Below, in pieces: positions 52,462 to 61,222 of a stretch of DNA of 64,000 nt (within the stretch, counting starts at the first letter, position 1; every line of letters begins with the position of its first letter). The stretch is from an uncultured Oscillospiraceae bacterium (GTDB taxonomy: Bacteria > Bacillota > Clostridia > Oscillospirales > Acutalibacteraceae), in NCBI GenBank assembly GCA_958366985.1, contig CATXDC010000009.1, positions 37,338 through 101,337 of the forward strand, written 5' to 3'. The translations under genes were made by a program, and so were the position numbers. The notes beneath the pieces are model-generated. The model had not been told where the DNA came from, ran no database searches, and saw only the letters and a program-made list of their open reading frames with translations.

Positions 52462-52845
52462 TTATATAGTTTCGTCTTTTATTTTGATGAAGGCATCAAG
52501 CCCTGGAATAACTCCGATACACCGGCCATTCTCAAATACACAGTGAATGGTTGCCTGATCGTCTACCAGTTTCACAATACCTTTCACATCATTTGGAACA
52601 GGGCGAGGCTCATTTCGCATTGCAATCATCTTAATTTTTGTGCCTGCCGGATACGTTTTCTTGTAGAATTCCCGGTAAGCCCTCCCAGCAAATTCCACCA
52701 GACAATCTTTGCGTGTCACATACTGATAGCTAAAGCCGTATTTTCCATCAAAAGGGTAAAACACAGGTCTTCTAAAGATTCGCTCAATCAGATGCCCCGT
52801 AACCAAAATATCATCATCATTGTAATAAATCCGTGTCACTTTCAT
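52462..52845 (-). CDS. DUF4314-containing protein
   Basis: 127 residues. The last 60 (YPAGTKIKMIAMRNEPRPVPNDVKGIVKLVDD, then HCVFENGRCIGVIPGLDAF) match the small beta-barrel DUF4314 domain common on Clostridial elements. The N-terminal half has no motif I know. GAGGAG precedes the ATG. Function unknown. Confidence 0.75.
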   Translation of the reverse strand: MKVTRIYYNDDDILVTGHLIERIFRRPVFYPFDGKYGFSYQYVTRKDCLVEFAGRAYREFYKKTYPAGTKIKMIAMRNEPRPVPNDVKGIVKLVDDQATIHCVFENGRCIGVIPGLDAFIKIKDETI

Positions 52846-52857
52846 TATATTTCTCCT

Positions 52858-53793
52858 CTATGCAATTTTACGGTACAGGCTCCAAAGTCCCCGTCCGTCA
52901 TGATTAAAATATTTTGGATTGCACTGTAGGGTCTGGCGGATTTTTTCTTTCCACCATTTGTTCTTTTGCGCTTTACTGTAGGGTTCAATCTTTTCATATA
53001 GATAGGAAAGAGGAACCGCCTCCGGGCAGGACTCCAGAACAGCCGCTACAACATCCCGCCATGTGGCTCCTGGCATATCCCGAATATCAATCTCTTTCTT
53101 CTGTGACATCATAATGGGATAAAGCGAAGAAGCATCTTTCCTGACAATGAGGAGATATTCATGCAGAATGGGGATAAACCGTCCTGTATACTGGGTATTG
53201 TCCGAAAAACAGTTGTGCTGTGCTTTAATGATGACGTTTTCCAGTGTTCCAGGCTTGGTGAGTTCAAAAAGCATGCTGTAGAGCTTGCCTTTTTTCTTGA
53301 TATCACCTACCAGTACGGCCATGCGGCCCCCTTTTTCGAGAGCGCAGAATTGCTTCATCATCGCGTAGTTCATAGCGGACACAAAAGTGTCCCAATCCGG
53401 AATCCGTGATAAATCCAGTGGGCGCGGATCAAAGCCGTATTTAGCGCGTACATCTTTTGCGCTATACATTTTATCTGAATACTGGATGATGTTCCAATAC
53501 GGCGGGTGCCAGAAGACAAAGGACGGTCGCTCAGGAATATCACTGTTCAGCAGGTCAAACCCACTATGCAGATCATAGCAATGGCTGCCGATTCCCATTT
53601 TGCTGGCGGCGAAAGCTGTGGTACCGCTGCCGCACATGTAGTCGCAGATTTCCTCCGGCTTAAAGAAGCCTATGAGATCTTCGATCAGTTTTGGGGAGCA
53701 ATTTCCCCGGTATTTATTGTTGCCGCCTTCTCCGCGTTCGGGATAGGAGACGATACTGGTCAGAGGACGGCAAGAGGTAAGATTAGAATTCAT
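52858..53793 (-). CDS. Orphan DNA methyltransferase with C-terminal winged helix
   Basis: 311 residues. Motif I (SAM) DYMCGSGTTAFAASKMG, motif IV WHPPYWNII with His in the place of the usual Asp/Asn/Ser of (D/N/S)PPY. The last 70 residues (WRDVVAAVLESC...SYLYEKIEPY...GLWSL) look like a HARE/winged-helix module. No restriction enzyme gene is next to it, so it likely protects the element or regulates rather than restricts. The target base is adenine N6 or cytosine N4; sequence does not decide. Confidence 0.8.
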   Translation of the reverse strand: MNSNLTSCRPLTSIVSYPERGEGGNNKYRGNCSPKLIEDLIGFFKPEEICDYMCGSGTTAFAASKMGIGSHCYDLHSGFDLLNSDIPERPSFVFWHPPYWNIIQYSDKMYSAKDVRAKYGFDPRPLDLSRIPDWDTFVSAMNYAMMKQFCALEKGGRMAVLVGDIKKKGKLYSMLFELTKPGTLENVIIKAQHNCFSDNTQYTGRFIPILHEYLLIVRKDASSLYPIMMSQKKEIDIRDMPGATWRDVVAAVLESCPEAVPLSYLYEKIEPYSKAQKNKWWKEKIRQTLQCNPKYFNHDGRGLWSLYRKIA

Positions 53794-53808
53794 ATGGCAT
53801 CCTCCGTT

Positions 53809-54699
53809 TCAGTCATCTATTTTGTCAGCAGTATTAAGGTCTGGATCTGTAGAATAAAACTGGGAAAGCTCTTTTATGATCTCATGGATAGTTGCCCAGT
53901 AGCATTTCCGATAAGCATCGTTTCTACCGAGTGCTTTGTGAATCCGCTCCGCTATTGTCGAATCAGAAATCAATTGATGGTATTGTGCGTCAGTAAGACG
54001 GCTCACTTCCTCGGATTGTGCTACTTGGTCCAGAAAATCCTTTTGGAACGTCTCATTTTGGTAGGCATGTCCCAGTCTTCCGAATTCTCCGGGTGACATC
54101 ATCAGCATCTCCAGCTTGATGGAGATTTTATAATGGTTCTCCATGTATTCTCCATCTAACCAGCATTCATAAAAAGAACTTCCGGAATCCACGCAGAACT
54201 GAGGCAGATCATCCCAGTTTGACACACAGCCGCTGTCCGCTTCATGGTTCAGCTTTTCTGTAAACTCATTTTTTGCGTCTTTTTCATCGGAAAAGAAATA
54301 TTCTTTACGGCCATTCTCACCATTGATCGCCCAATCTTCCGATAGGATATAAAGCGGCAGCCTGTATCTCTGTTCTCTTGCATACTGAACAGGAATAACC
54401 ATCTCCGGCGCCATAATCACATAATCCAATATAATGTCTTCCAGCGTTTTTGGAAAATCGTACAGGTCAGAAAAGATTTCTTCCAACTGTTTAATATCAT
54501 AAGGAAGAACTGGCGGGTCAAAGCAACAATAGAAATCCGGGGTAGAATTTTCTGTTCGCTTATCTTCACCATCAGTGATTGCCACGATGCTTCCAATCAA
54601 ACCCTCATACTCACTTTGTTCCGTGCCGATGATCGGCTCTCCAATTTTATATAAAATCTCATTGTATTGAAACTCGTCTCCAGGCGTTCTAAGAATCAT
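53809..54699 (-). CDS. Conserved element protein, unknown function (296 residues)
   Basis: Soluble, acidic, no motif I recognise. The N-terminal part (YEGLIGSIVAITDGEDKRTENSTPDFYCCFDPP) looks like a small beta-barrel, and the middle includes a LPLYILSEDWAINGENG segment. AAGGAG precedes the ATG. It lies in a row of similar unknown genes between the methyltransferase and the VWA gene. An 11-bp hairpin is upstream (54745-54776). Confidence 0.65.
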   Translation of the reverse strand: MILRTPGDEFQYNEILYKIGEPIIGTEQSEYEGLIGSIVAITDGEDKRTENSTPDFYCCFDPPVLPYDIKQLEEIFSDLYDFPKTLEDIILDYVIMAPEMVIPVQYAREQRYRLPLYILSEDWAINGENGRKEYFFSDEKDAKNEFTEKLNHEADSGCVSNWDDLPQFCVDSGSSFYECWLDGEYMENHYKISIKLEMLMMSPGEFGRLGHAYQNETFQKDFLDQVAQSEEVSRLTDAQYHQLISDSTIAERIHKALGRNDAYRKCYWATIHEIIKELSQFYSTDPDLNTADKIDD

Positions 54700-54744
54700 A
54701 TCTATTCTCCTTTCAAAATTGCAGTTGTGAGTTCCCCAGATCTA

Positions 54745-54776
54745 CAACGACAGCTATGTTGTCACAGCTGTCGTTG
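54745..54776 (-). repeat. Hairpin upstream of the 296-residue protein gene
   Basis: CAACGACAGCT and AGCTGTCGTTG arms, 10-base loop; no T tail. Confidence 0.6.
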
Positions 54777-54835
54777 CAGTCCTTCCGGGGAAATCTTTGT
54801 CAACTATAGGAAAAAACCATAACTGTTATTTTAAT

Positions 54836-55492
54836 TTATCCGATTGCTTGATGCTGGTCGGGTTCAAATCCTGTATAAGTTGTTAGAATATCCATCAGCT
54901 CATCCTCATCTTCACCTTCCCAACTGAAGAGTTTGGCACAACGCGCACTATCATACGCATCATCAATGATATTTCCATCCTCGTAGATCAGATCTCCGGC
55001 AAAGTAGCATCCAGGTTCCTCATAGTGAAGCTTGAAATACAAGGTTGGAAATATCTCTGTCATGCGTTCAAACCAAGTGGCTGGCGGGGTCCAAGCCGTA
55101 TCGAAGGAAAAACTAATACTTTCACAGCCTTCCTGCCATCCCATATCCTCCGGTGTGAGCCGATCTTGATAAACGTCCCATTTCGTACCCCAGTTCTGAA
55201 TGTTCCAGTGATACCCGTCAATAGGTTCGAATGGACGTCCTGTAAGGGCATAACGCAGCGCGTCCTTCGGGAGTTTATTATGTCCGTCATACCCAATCTG
55301 AAGCACTGCTTCTGGAGTAGGAATCAACGCATTAAAACAAAAGAAGGCATCTTTTGGTTCTTCCCGTGGAAAAGATTTTTCCCATTCCTGGGGTGGGTAT
55401 TTGGCTGGTAGCCCCTGCGTAGCAAATACAAATCTTTTGAGTTCTTCCGCATCGCCGGAAACTGTTAACTCATTCATGCACCAATTTGGCAT
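54836..55492 (-). CDS. MPNWC-type protein (Api92/DUF1281-like)
   Basis: 218 residues beginning MPNWCMNELTVSGDAEELKRF, the hallmark of the Api92-like ferredoxin-fold family seen on phages and plasmids. Later GYHWNIQNWGTKWD and FDTAWTPPATWF fit the same family. Aromatic-rich, soluble. The role is not known. The ATG at 55492 was chosen because the MPNWC start is invariant and AAAGGATG precedes it. Confidence 0.78.
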   Translation of the reverse strand: MPNWCMNELTVSGDAEELKRFVFATQGLPAKYPPQEWEKSFPREEPKDAFFCFNALIPTPEAVLQIGYDGHNKLPKDALRYALTGRPFEPIDGYHWNIQNWGTKWDVYQDRLTPEDMGWQEGCESISFSFDTAWTPPATWFERMTEIFPTLYFKLHYEEPGCYFAGDLIYEDGNIIDDAYDSARCAKLFSWEGEDEDELMDILTTYTGFEPDQHQAIG

Positions 55493-55508
55493 TGTTTTCA
55501 TCCTTTCT

Positions 55509-56063
55509 TTAATAGTGATAGTCAAACATCACGAGAGCCCAATTATGGGTTTCTGACTTTACAGCCTCAATATCAGCTGGATAAATCCGCGCCGTGTAAT
55601 CGTGCGTATTATAAAAGTAGGAATCACAGCGATACTCACCATGAAGATGCGCTGCAATGCAGTGCAAGTAATATGGTGTCATATAGGTAAATCCAGCTTC
55701 GCTGTCCATATAACTTTTTCTGTCCAGAATTCCTTTGACCACTTGTTTCAGGTCTGTGCCTACTGTGTTTTCCAACTGCGCTAAACAACACTGAATCTCA
55801 TTTTGCTGTTCTTCCATGGCAGTGGATAGTTCGTTGACAAAACGTGTCGAATCGTCCTCTGCCAAAAGCACATTGGTAGGGTATTCAGTGCTCCAACGGC
55901 CGGCACAGCCCGTTTCCCTCCAGTCAAAAGCTTGTTCATAGTAAGATTCCGTCTGGTTTTCTGCGTGATTCCGAATCGCTTCAAGCAGCTCGGTTTTTTC
56001 GCAACCACGTCTATCGGAAACTACGTCTGGAATGTAAACGAGAATTTTATGTAGATAGTGCAT
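55509..56063 (-). CDS. Conserved element protein, unknown function (184 residues)
   Basis: From the ATG at 56063 (AAAGGAG site): MHYLHKILVYIPDVV, then an acidic helical middle and the aromatic end YYLHCIAAHLHGEYRCDSYFYNTHDY. No family recognised. It is placed between the MPNWC gene and the VWA gene on the same strand; a hairpin (56087-56113) precedes it. Confidence 0.65.
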   Translation of the reverse strand: MHYLHKILVYIPDVVSDRRGCEKTELLEAIRNHAENQTESYYEQAFDWRETGCAGRWSTEYPTNVLLAEDDSTRFVNELSTAMEEQQNEIQCCLAQLENTVGTDLKQVVKGILDRKSYMDSEAGFTYMTPYYLHCIAAHLHGEYRCDSYFYNTHDYTARIYPADIEAVKSETHNWALVMFDYHY

Positions 56064-56086
56064 AAAAATGCTCCTTTCAAATTGGA

Positions 56087-56117
56087 AGCGGAGATGGCTA
56101 ATCCATCTCCGCTTTTT
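56087..56117 (+). repeat. 11-bp inverted repeat between two minus-strand genes
   Basis: AGCGGAGATGG-CTAAT-CCATCTCCGCT; its T run is on the plus strand, so it would stop antisense rather than operon transcription. Confidence 0.6.
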
Positions 56118-56119
56118 CA

Positions 56120-58393
56120 TTATGCCCGGATATGCCGCTTGACCACAGCGGTCAGCTTCACAGGCAACTGATTCAGATCGGTAATATCCATAAAGGAATC
56201 CCCGTAAATTCGTTCAATGTTCTGCTTATCGTCCCCGATGGCTGCGGCGATGAACAGAATACCTTTCCGCCGGTATTCCTGCTGGATACCTCTAAGGTCT
56301 TCCTCAGCGGCACTGCCGCCATAGCCATAGGCTGCCGGCTGACCATCTGACACCAAAATCAGGATTTTGATTTCCTCCGGACGTTTGGATAACTGCTCTG
56401 CTACAAACCGAAGCGCGGCGCCATCCCGGTTACTTGACCGGGCTGCAATGTCCACCATACGATACTTGTCATTCTGGTCAATGGACTCGAACTCAGCATA
56501 GGAATATAGCTCAACGTCTCTACAGCCCGTGGAGTGCCCATAAACCATCACCGGTATGCGCAAACTGCGGCAGAAATCATACAGAATGATCGCCGAAGCC
56601 CTTGCATAGGTGCAGCGGTCACAGGAACACATAGAGCCTGACTCATCCAGCAAAAGTGCTACCGCCATCTCCGGAACCTCATTGGGTAGGGCATTTTTGT
56701 AAAAAACCTTCCCGTCATTCCGGCAAAGGGCATGGGCATCCAACCGCCGGCCCATCATCAGGCCAGTCTGCTTTCCGCCTCGCTGCTTATCTTTGAGCTG
56801 CTGTACCAGGCTTTTCTGGAGTTGCCGGGAAATCGCCAGTAATGGTCCTGACATGGCATTGTATTGGTCTACCAGTTCTTCATCCACATCTGCGATTCTA
56901 TTGACGCAAACGGATACACCAGCATGAATATCCCCATATGAGATACCCTGTGCCACATCGTTAAGTTCCCGAAGGCGCTCATTTTCCAGTTGTACGCAGG
57001 CGGCGCGTTCTGCCATCTTCTCTAATAACCGTTCAACATCAGAAGCAGCACCATTATAGTGCTCTCTTTCATAGTTGTCATTGCGCTCAACCGTTCCGCC
57101 CATAGGTTCGGACACTCGTTCCGTATGCTGATAGGGGATTCGGCCCTTTTCCTCAGACGAAACTTCCTGTTTCCCTGCATGGATCGTACCGTCATCGGAT
57201 GCCAGCGGTTCGGCACTGTTGGAAGGTGCACCAGCACTGGTGCTGGCACTTGTTTCAGATTTCTCCTCCTCACAGCTAGTCTGGGCGGCAGCCCCTTCCT
57301 CAGTTTCATTTTCACCAGACTCATTTTGTTTGGCATCGGCCGCTGTCTGCGCACGCTTTTCAGCATTTGGAGCCGGGCAAGAGGTGGTAGCGTCTGCTAC
57401 AGGCGTACTTGTCCCTTCTCCGTTACTGGAACTGCCTGCCATAGCCTGCATTCGTTCTGAGAGAGTTTCTGCCATGGCAGAGCTTGCACCGGAGGCTTCG
57501 GCCTCTTCCTGTTTCTTTTTACAGAGTTCGATGTAATCCTGGATGTATTCCCAGCACCGAATCAGAACCAGATTGACAACATTCCATCGCGCCTTTCCAG
57601 ATGGATTGGTGATGGCACTGTCCAATTCCGGAAGTAAATGAAAGATTGTCTGAATTCTTTCATCACTGAGAGGCTCCTCGCCGTATTTGATTTCTCCATA
57701 CTTGACGTAAGAAAGCATAATCTGCAAAATGCTCTCAAAGATGTGTCCGTCGTCATCCTCAGCTTCTATGAGCTGCGTGACGGTGGGCATATCCGTCCAC
57801 TGCTGATCGCGCAGTGCCTCTAAGTTATACCTGAGTTTTCCGGGAAACTGGGCCAGCATTCGGCTTTCTACGTATCCGTCTTCCAATATATTGGAGATAT
57901 GTTGAGATAAAAGCCGCAGCATCTCAAGATTCCGGCTGTCTGCCTTCACATAATCCCAAAGTTCCTGTTCCCTGCGAATATCCGCAGTCAGCATCAGGTT
58001 GGGATCATTGGGGTACCATTTATACCTCTGTAGAAAATTATCATAGGTCTGAGCGGACAAAAAATCGGTGAATAGGCAATGTCCCAGCTCATGAGTAAAT
58101 AATCCGGATACGATTTCATACCTGTTCTCACGAGACCGGTTTTTCGTCACCATTTTGTGCCCTGCATTGATAAATACAGAAAGGTTGTTCGTGCAGGCAA
58201 TCTGTGAGTTCTTTGGTTTCCAGGAGAGATTGACATGGATGCGGCGGTTATACTTATACCGCCGTGTCTGTGCCATTGCCATATCCTCAAAGTGCAGTGC
58301 CAAAATCCGGGATGTAAAAAACTGCCGGTCAGTAATCTTACTGCGCTTCTCACTGAGGAGCTGTTTGACTTTTTTATGATTCACTCTTGCCAA
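56120..58393 (-). CDS. VWA-domain protein with HELGH zincin motif (CobT-like)
   Basis: 757 residues. Residues 101-105 are HELGH in GLFTHELGHCLFTDF, a zinc-metallopeptidase signature. A long low-complexity Ala/Ser/Glu/Thr segment spans about 300-420. The C-terminal VWA domain has the MIDAS motif LLLDESGSM near residue 580, with a Cys insertion CSCDRC right after, and ILILVSDGQPA. The start is TTG 58393 after AAGGAGG. Just upstream is a MoxR-type AAA+ gene, its expected partner; such pairs (CobS/CobT, MoxR/VWA) remodel or insert metal into target proteins. The target here is unknown. Confidence 0.85.
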   Translation of the reverse strand: MARVNHKKVKQLLSEKRSKITDRQFFTSRILALHFEDMAMAQTRRYKYNRRIHVNLSWKPKNSQIACTNNLSVFINAGHKMVTKNRSRENRYEIVSGLFTHELGHCLFTDFLSAQTYDNFLQRYKWYPNDPNLMLTADIRREQELWDYVKADSRNLEMLRLLSQHISNILEDGYVESRMLAQFPGKLRYNLEALRDQQWTDMPTVTQLIEAEDDDGHIFESILQIMLSYVKYGEIKYGEEPLSDERIQTIFHLLPELDSAITNPSGKARWNVVNLVLIRCWEYIQDYIELCKKKQEEAEASGASSAMAETLSERMQAMAGSSSNGEGTSTPVADATTSCPAPNAEKRAQTAADAKQNESGENETEEGAAAQTSCEEEKSETSASTSAGAPSNSAEPLASDDGTIHAGKQEVSSEEKGRIPYQHTERVSEPMGGTVERNDNYEREHYNGAASDVERLLEKMAERAACVQLENERLRELNDVAQGISYGDIHAGVSVCVNRIADVDEELVDQYNAMSGPLLAISRQLQKSLVQQLKDKQRGGKQTGLMMGRRLDAHALCRNDGKVFYKNALPNEVPEMAVALLLDESGSMCSCDRCTYARASAIILYDFCRSLRIPVMVYGHSTGCRDVELYSYAEFESIDQNDKYRMVDIAARSSNRDGAALRFVAEQLSKRPEEIKILILVSDGQPAAYGYGGSAAEEDLRGIQQEYRRKGILFIAAAIGDDKQNIERIYGDSFMDITDLNQLPVKLTAVVKRHIRA

Positions 58394-58417
58394 AGAGTAG
58401 ACCTCCTTCCATTTGTG

Positions 58418-60298
58418 TTATACCGCCTTACGGCGTTTCGGTGCGAAGATGGGTTCCAGTACGGTACTGATTAAAGCCTCTCGATCTTCCTCATCTGCCG
58501 TCGCTTTACTGACTACTGTATACATTGCGGAAGTATAGGGATCTCCGGAAATTTCCGTGCTGATGACCCAATCAATGAGGCTTCGCATACCGCAGGCCCC
58601 ATCAGTGATACTGTTTTTTCTGCAGTAATCTGCCATGTCATTGACTACCCGAACCATCTGGGACACCTGATATTCGTCCGTTGCACCAGTAACTGCCATA
58701 GCTCGCTGTACCATGACCTCTGGCGATGGAAGTTCGATATCCTTAACCAAACTCATACGATCCACCACAGACTGATTCATGTTCCGGCAGCCTTCGTAGC
58801 TCACATTGGTCGTAACGACTACAACGGCATCTGGATGGCGCTGAATGATTTCACCTGTTGGCAGCGTGATAGAACCTTCCTGTTCCAGAAGGGAATTGAG
58901 CCCTACCAGTACGCCTGGCTGCATGATTGTTGAAGGTTCCTGCACCTCAATCACATAACCGTTCTTCAACGCCTTAATAAAATCCGTCTCCACATAGGTA
59001 TAGGTCTGCCCGGACGTGTTTGCCTGTTCAGTGCGTGTACTTAGCGCGCGAACCTTGTCAGTTACCTTGTCCAGCACAATTCCCATACAGTCCTGTGAGG
59101 TTGCCGCAGCATTTTCCACTCCAGTAAGAGCCTGATAGACACCAGCTGGATCATAGTCCATATCCTCTAAATCCGGTAGATTCATCAGTTTAGCCACATT
59201 GGCATAGTTGATACCGCCCATGGATTTGAGCAGTTCACGCTCTTTATCTAGTTGTGCATTGCCGGTAGAGATGGAATCCGTTTCGGGGAATACCATACCG
59301 ACAAAATCAAAAATTTCTGTTCCAGCAGAGCAGGTATACTTCATATATGGAAGCCCTAATCCTGCAGCAATTGCTTTCGCTCCCATGGTCTTGCCAGTTC
59401 CGGCTGGACCTCGAAGCAGAAAATTTCTCATCTGCATGGAACGGCCGGTGGTGGCCTGTGCATGCCGGCAGATGTCCACTACTTCCGATGGTATGATGTA
59501 CCATTCCGGAAGTTTCGGCACCAGCGACAATTCCAAAGCTGTCAGTTTCCTGGCCGGATTCAAAGGATATTTCCCAACAAAATCTGTGTGTGGGATTTCC
59601 TCCGTGGCCTTATGGATTACGGCCGGACCAGTGCTGGCGAAAATGGTAAATTCACCAGCTGTTACAGAAGTTGGAGTAAATACACCGGAATCCAACTGAG
59701 CTTGCGATACCCGCATTAGATTACCAGACTTATCCACCTTAACTGAAATATGCGCCGGGCAGGTATCATCTTTGATACGCCGGTAGGCATTATCACAGAG
59801 GATGGCCATAGCGTTGGTGGTCAATTCCATATCTGGATATCCTATACGCATTTGTTCGCTATAGGCATCAAAGTACTCGCAAAATTCATCATCTGACATT
59901 AAAACCGGCATCATTGCGAAAAACAGCCCGGCTCCGTCACGAGCACTGGAATGTACAGTATACTGTTCCATGACCTCCGTGTTTTTATCGTAGACGCTGG
60001 CCAAAATTGCTCCAAGGGAAACGTCAAACACGACCAGATGGTACGCATCCGGCCCCACAGAGGATTTATACTCTGCTACGCATTTGTTATCATCCACCAT
60101 ACCCACAGCACCTTCCGATGTGCCATTTGAACAACGGATGAAAGCGTGAATGGCCTTGATAACAGAACAACAAAGCGTAGCTTCCGTTTTATCCGCATAC
60201 TTTGACGCCACCGACTTAACCTTTTTATTTGGAAGCGTATCAAACGGTGGGGGAAGAGTACGTGAGTAGTTAAATAAATTTGAAATAGATACACTCAT
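58418..60298 (-). CDS. MoxR/CobS-type AAA+ ATPase
   Basis: 626 residues. The first 240 have no known motif. The ATPase core has Walker A RGPAGTGKTMGAKAIA near residue 299, TCSAGTEIFDFVGMVFP, and sensor-1-like VVVTTNVSYEG. The Walker B strand reads YVIEVQEPSTI, so the usual Asp is Gln while the Glu is kept. The arrangement with LEQEGSITLPTGEI is that of the AAA_5/MoxR group. Stop lies 25 bases from the VWA gene, so both are one unit. Confidence 0.87.
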   Translation of the reverse strand: MSVSISNLFNYSRTLPPPFDTLPNKKVKSVASKYADKTEATLCCSVIKAIHAFIRCSNGTSEGAVGMVDDNKCVAEYKSSVGPDAYHLVVFDVSLGAILASVYDKNTEVMEQYTVHSSARDGAGLFFAMMPVLMSDDEFCEYFDAYSEQMRIGYPDMELTTNAMAILCDNAYRRIKDDTCPAHISVKVDKSGNLMRVSQAQLDSGVFTPTSVTAGEFTIFASTGPAVIHKATEEIPHTDFVGKYPLNPARKLTALELSLVPKLPEWYIIPSEVVDICRHAQATTGRSMQMRNFLLRGPAGTGKTMGAKAIAAGLGLPYMKYTCSAGTEIFDFVGMVFPETDSISTGNAQLDKERELLKSMGGINYANVAKLMNLPDLEDMDYDPAGVYQALTGVENAAATSQDCMGIVLDKVTDKVRALSTRTEQANTSGQTYTYVETDFIKALKNGYVIEVQEPSTIMQPGVLVGLNSLLEQEGSITLPTGEIIQRHPDAVVVVTTNVSYEGCRNMNQSVVDRMSLVKDIELPSPEVMVQRAMAVTGATDEYQVSQMVRVVNDMADYCRKNSITDGACGMRSLIDWVISTEISGDPYTSAMYTVVSKATADEEDREALISTVLEPIFAPKRRKAV

Positions 60299-60304
60299 AT
60301 GATT

Positions 60305-61114
60305 TCATTCCTTTCTGCAGGATCCCTGCGTAAGATTGATTTGGATTCCTTCTTCTGTACACTCGCAGTTTTCCATCCCGTTCCGAGAAAGCTCCTGGCA
60401 AATATCCAGCCAGCTGTCCCGCTCAGGAAGTTCCGAAGGTGTAAGCAGCAGGAAGTCCTGTTTTTGTGCGATGTACTCGTTGCAGCGCTCGTTGAGTTCT
60501 ACTGCATGGTTTTCCACCCATTCAAAAGCAAGAAGTCCATAATTAGGCGCTGGAAGTTCTGACGGATCCTCTGGTTCCTCGCATGGTTTTTCCGGCTCCA
60601 CAGGGAGCTTTTCTGGTTCCACAGGAGGATTTTCCGGTTCCGCAGGAGGGGATGCCGGCCTGTCAGCATCTTCTGCTTGTACATATGTCAGGCCAATAAC
60701 TCTGAGGTTTTGAACATGGATGACCGCTTCCCGGTATCCTCCCGCATGGTTGAGGAGAATTTTGGTGTCTTCACCTGCAAGAATCTGCTCCTTGGAGTGA
60801 GAAGACTGCCATACCCATCGTGCCTGGGGATAAGCTTCTGTTACCAGTTCTGTGATTTTCCTCTGGATAACATTGTAGGCCATATTCTGTACATCCTTTT
60901 CTGTTGGATCCTTGGGTGTTGGTGGGGGCATAGGCTGAATCACCTCTACTTTTGTCTGAGAGAGAAACAAAAGCCGAATTGCCGCCACGAAAATCCCGAG
61001 AATAACTAAAAGCAGGATGGGCCAAAGCCTGCATACAAACAATAGCAGAGCCAGAACTCCCAAAATGATCAGAACTTCGTAGGCAATTCGCCTTTTGAAA
61101 TCCCTATCTTTCAT
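60305..61114 (-). CDS. Membrane protein with Pro/Glu repeats
   Basis: 269 residues from the ATG at 61114 (AAGGAAGG site). Two membrane segments (about residues 9-44), a region with TEAYPQARWVWQSS, then PxEPE repeats (about 150-190), and a C-terminal soluble part WLDICQELSRNG. It precedes the AAA+ gene by only six bases, so it is likely made with the MoxR/VWA pair and may anchor it at the membrane. No family recognised. Confidence 0.7.
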   Translation of the reverse strand: MKDRDFKRRIAYEVLIILGVLALLLFVCRLWPILLLVILGIFVAAIRLLFLSQTKVEVIQPMPPPTPKDPTEKDVQNMAYNVIQRKITELVTEAYPQARWVWQSSHSKEQILAGEDTKILLNHAGGYREAVIHVQNLRVIGLTYVQAEDADRPASPPAEPENPPVEPEKLPVEPEKPCEEPEDPSELPAPNYGLLAFEWVENHAVELNERCNEYIAQKQDFLLLTPSELPERDSWLDICQELSRNGMENCECTEEGIQINLTQGSCRKE

Positions 61115-61136
61115 GGCTTTCCTTCCTTTCGGGCAT

Positions 61137-61177
61137 AAAAAAACGCACACGAGTGTTCCATAGGTACTCATGTGCGT
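61137..61177 (-). terminator. T-tailed hairpin just before the membrane-protein gene
   Basis: Arms ACGCACATGAGT and ACTCGTGTGCGT, then seven T on the minus strand, ending about 12 bases before the ribosome site. Confidence 0.85.
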
Positions 61178-61222
61178 CATTTATGCGCCTGATTCAAATT
61201 TGTTTACCACCTTCCTGAATGG

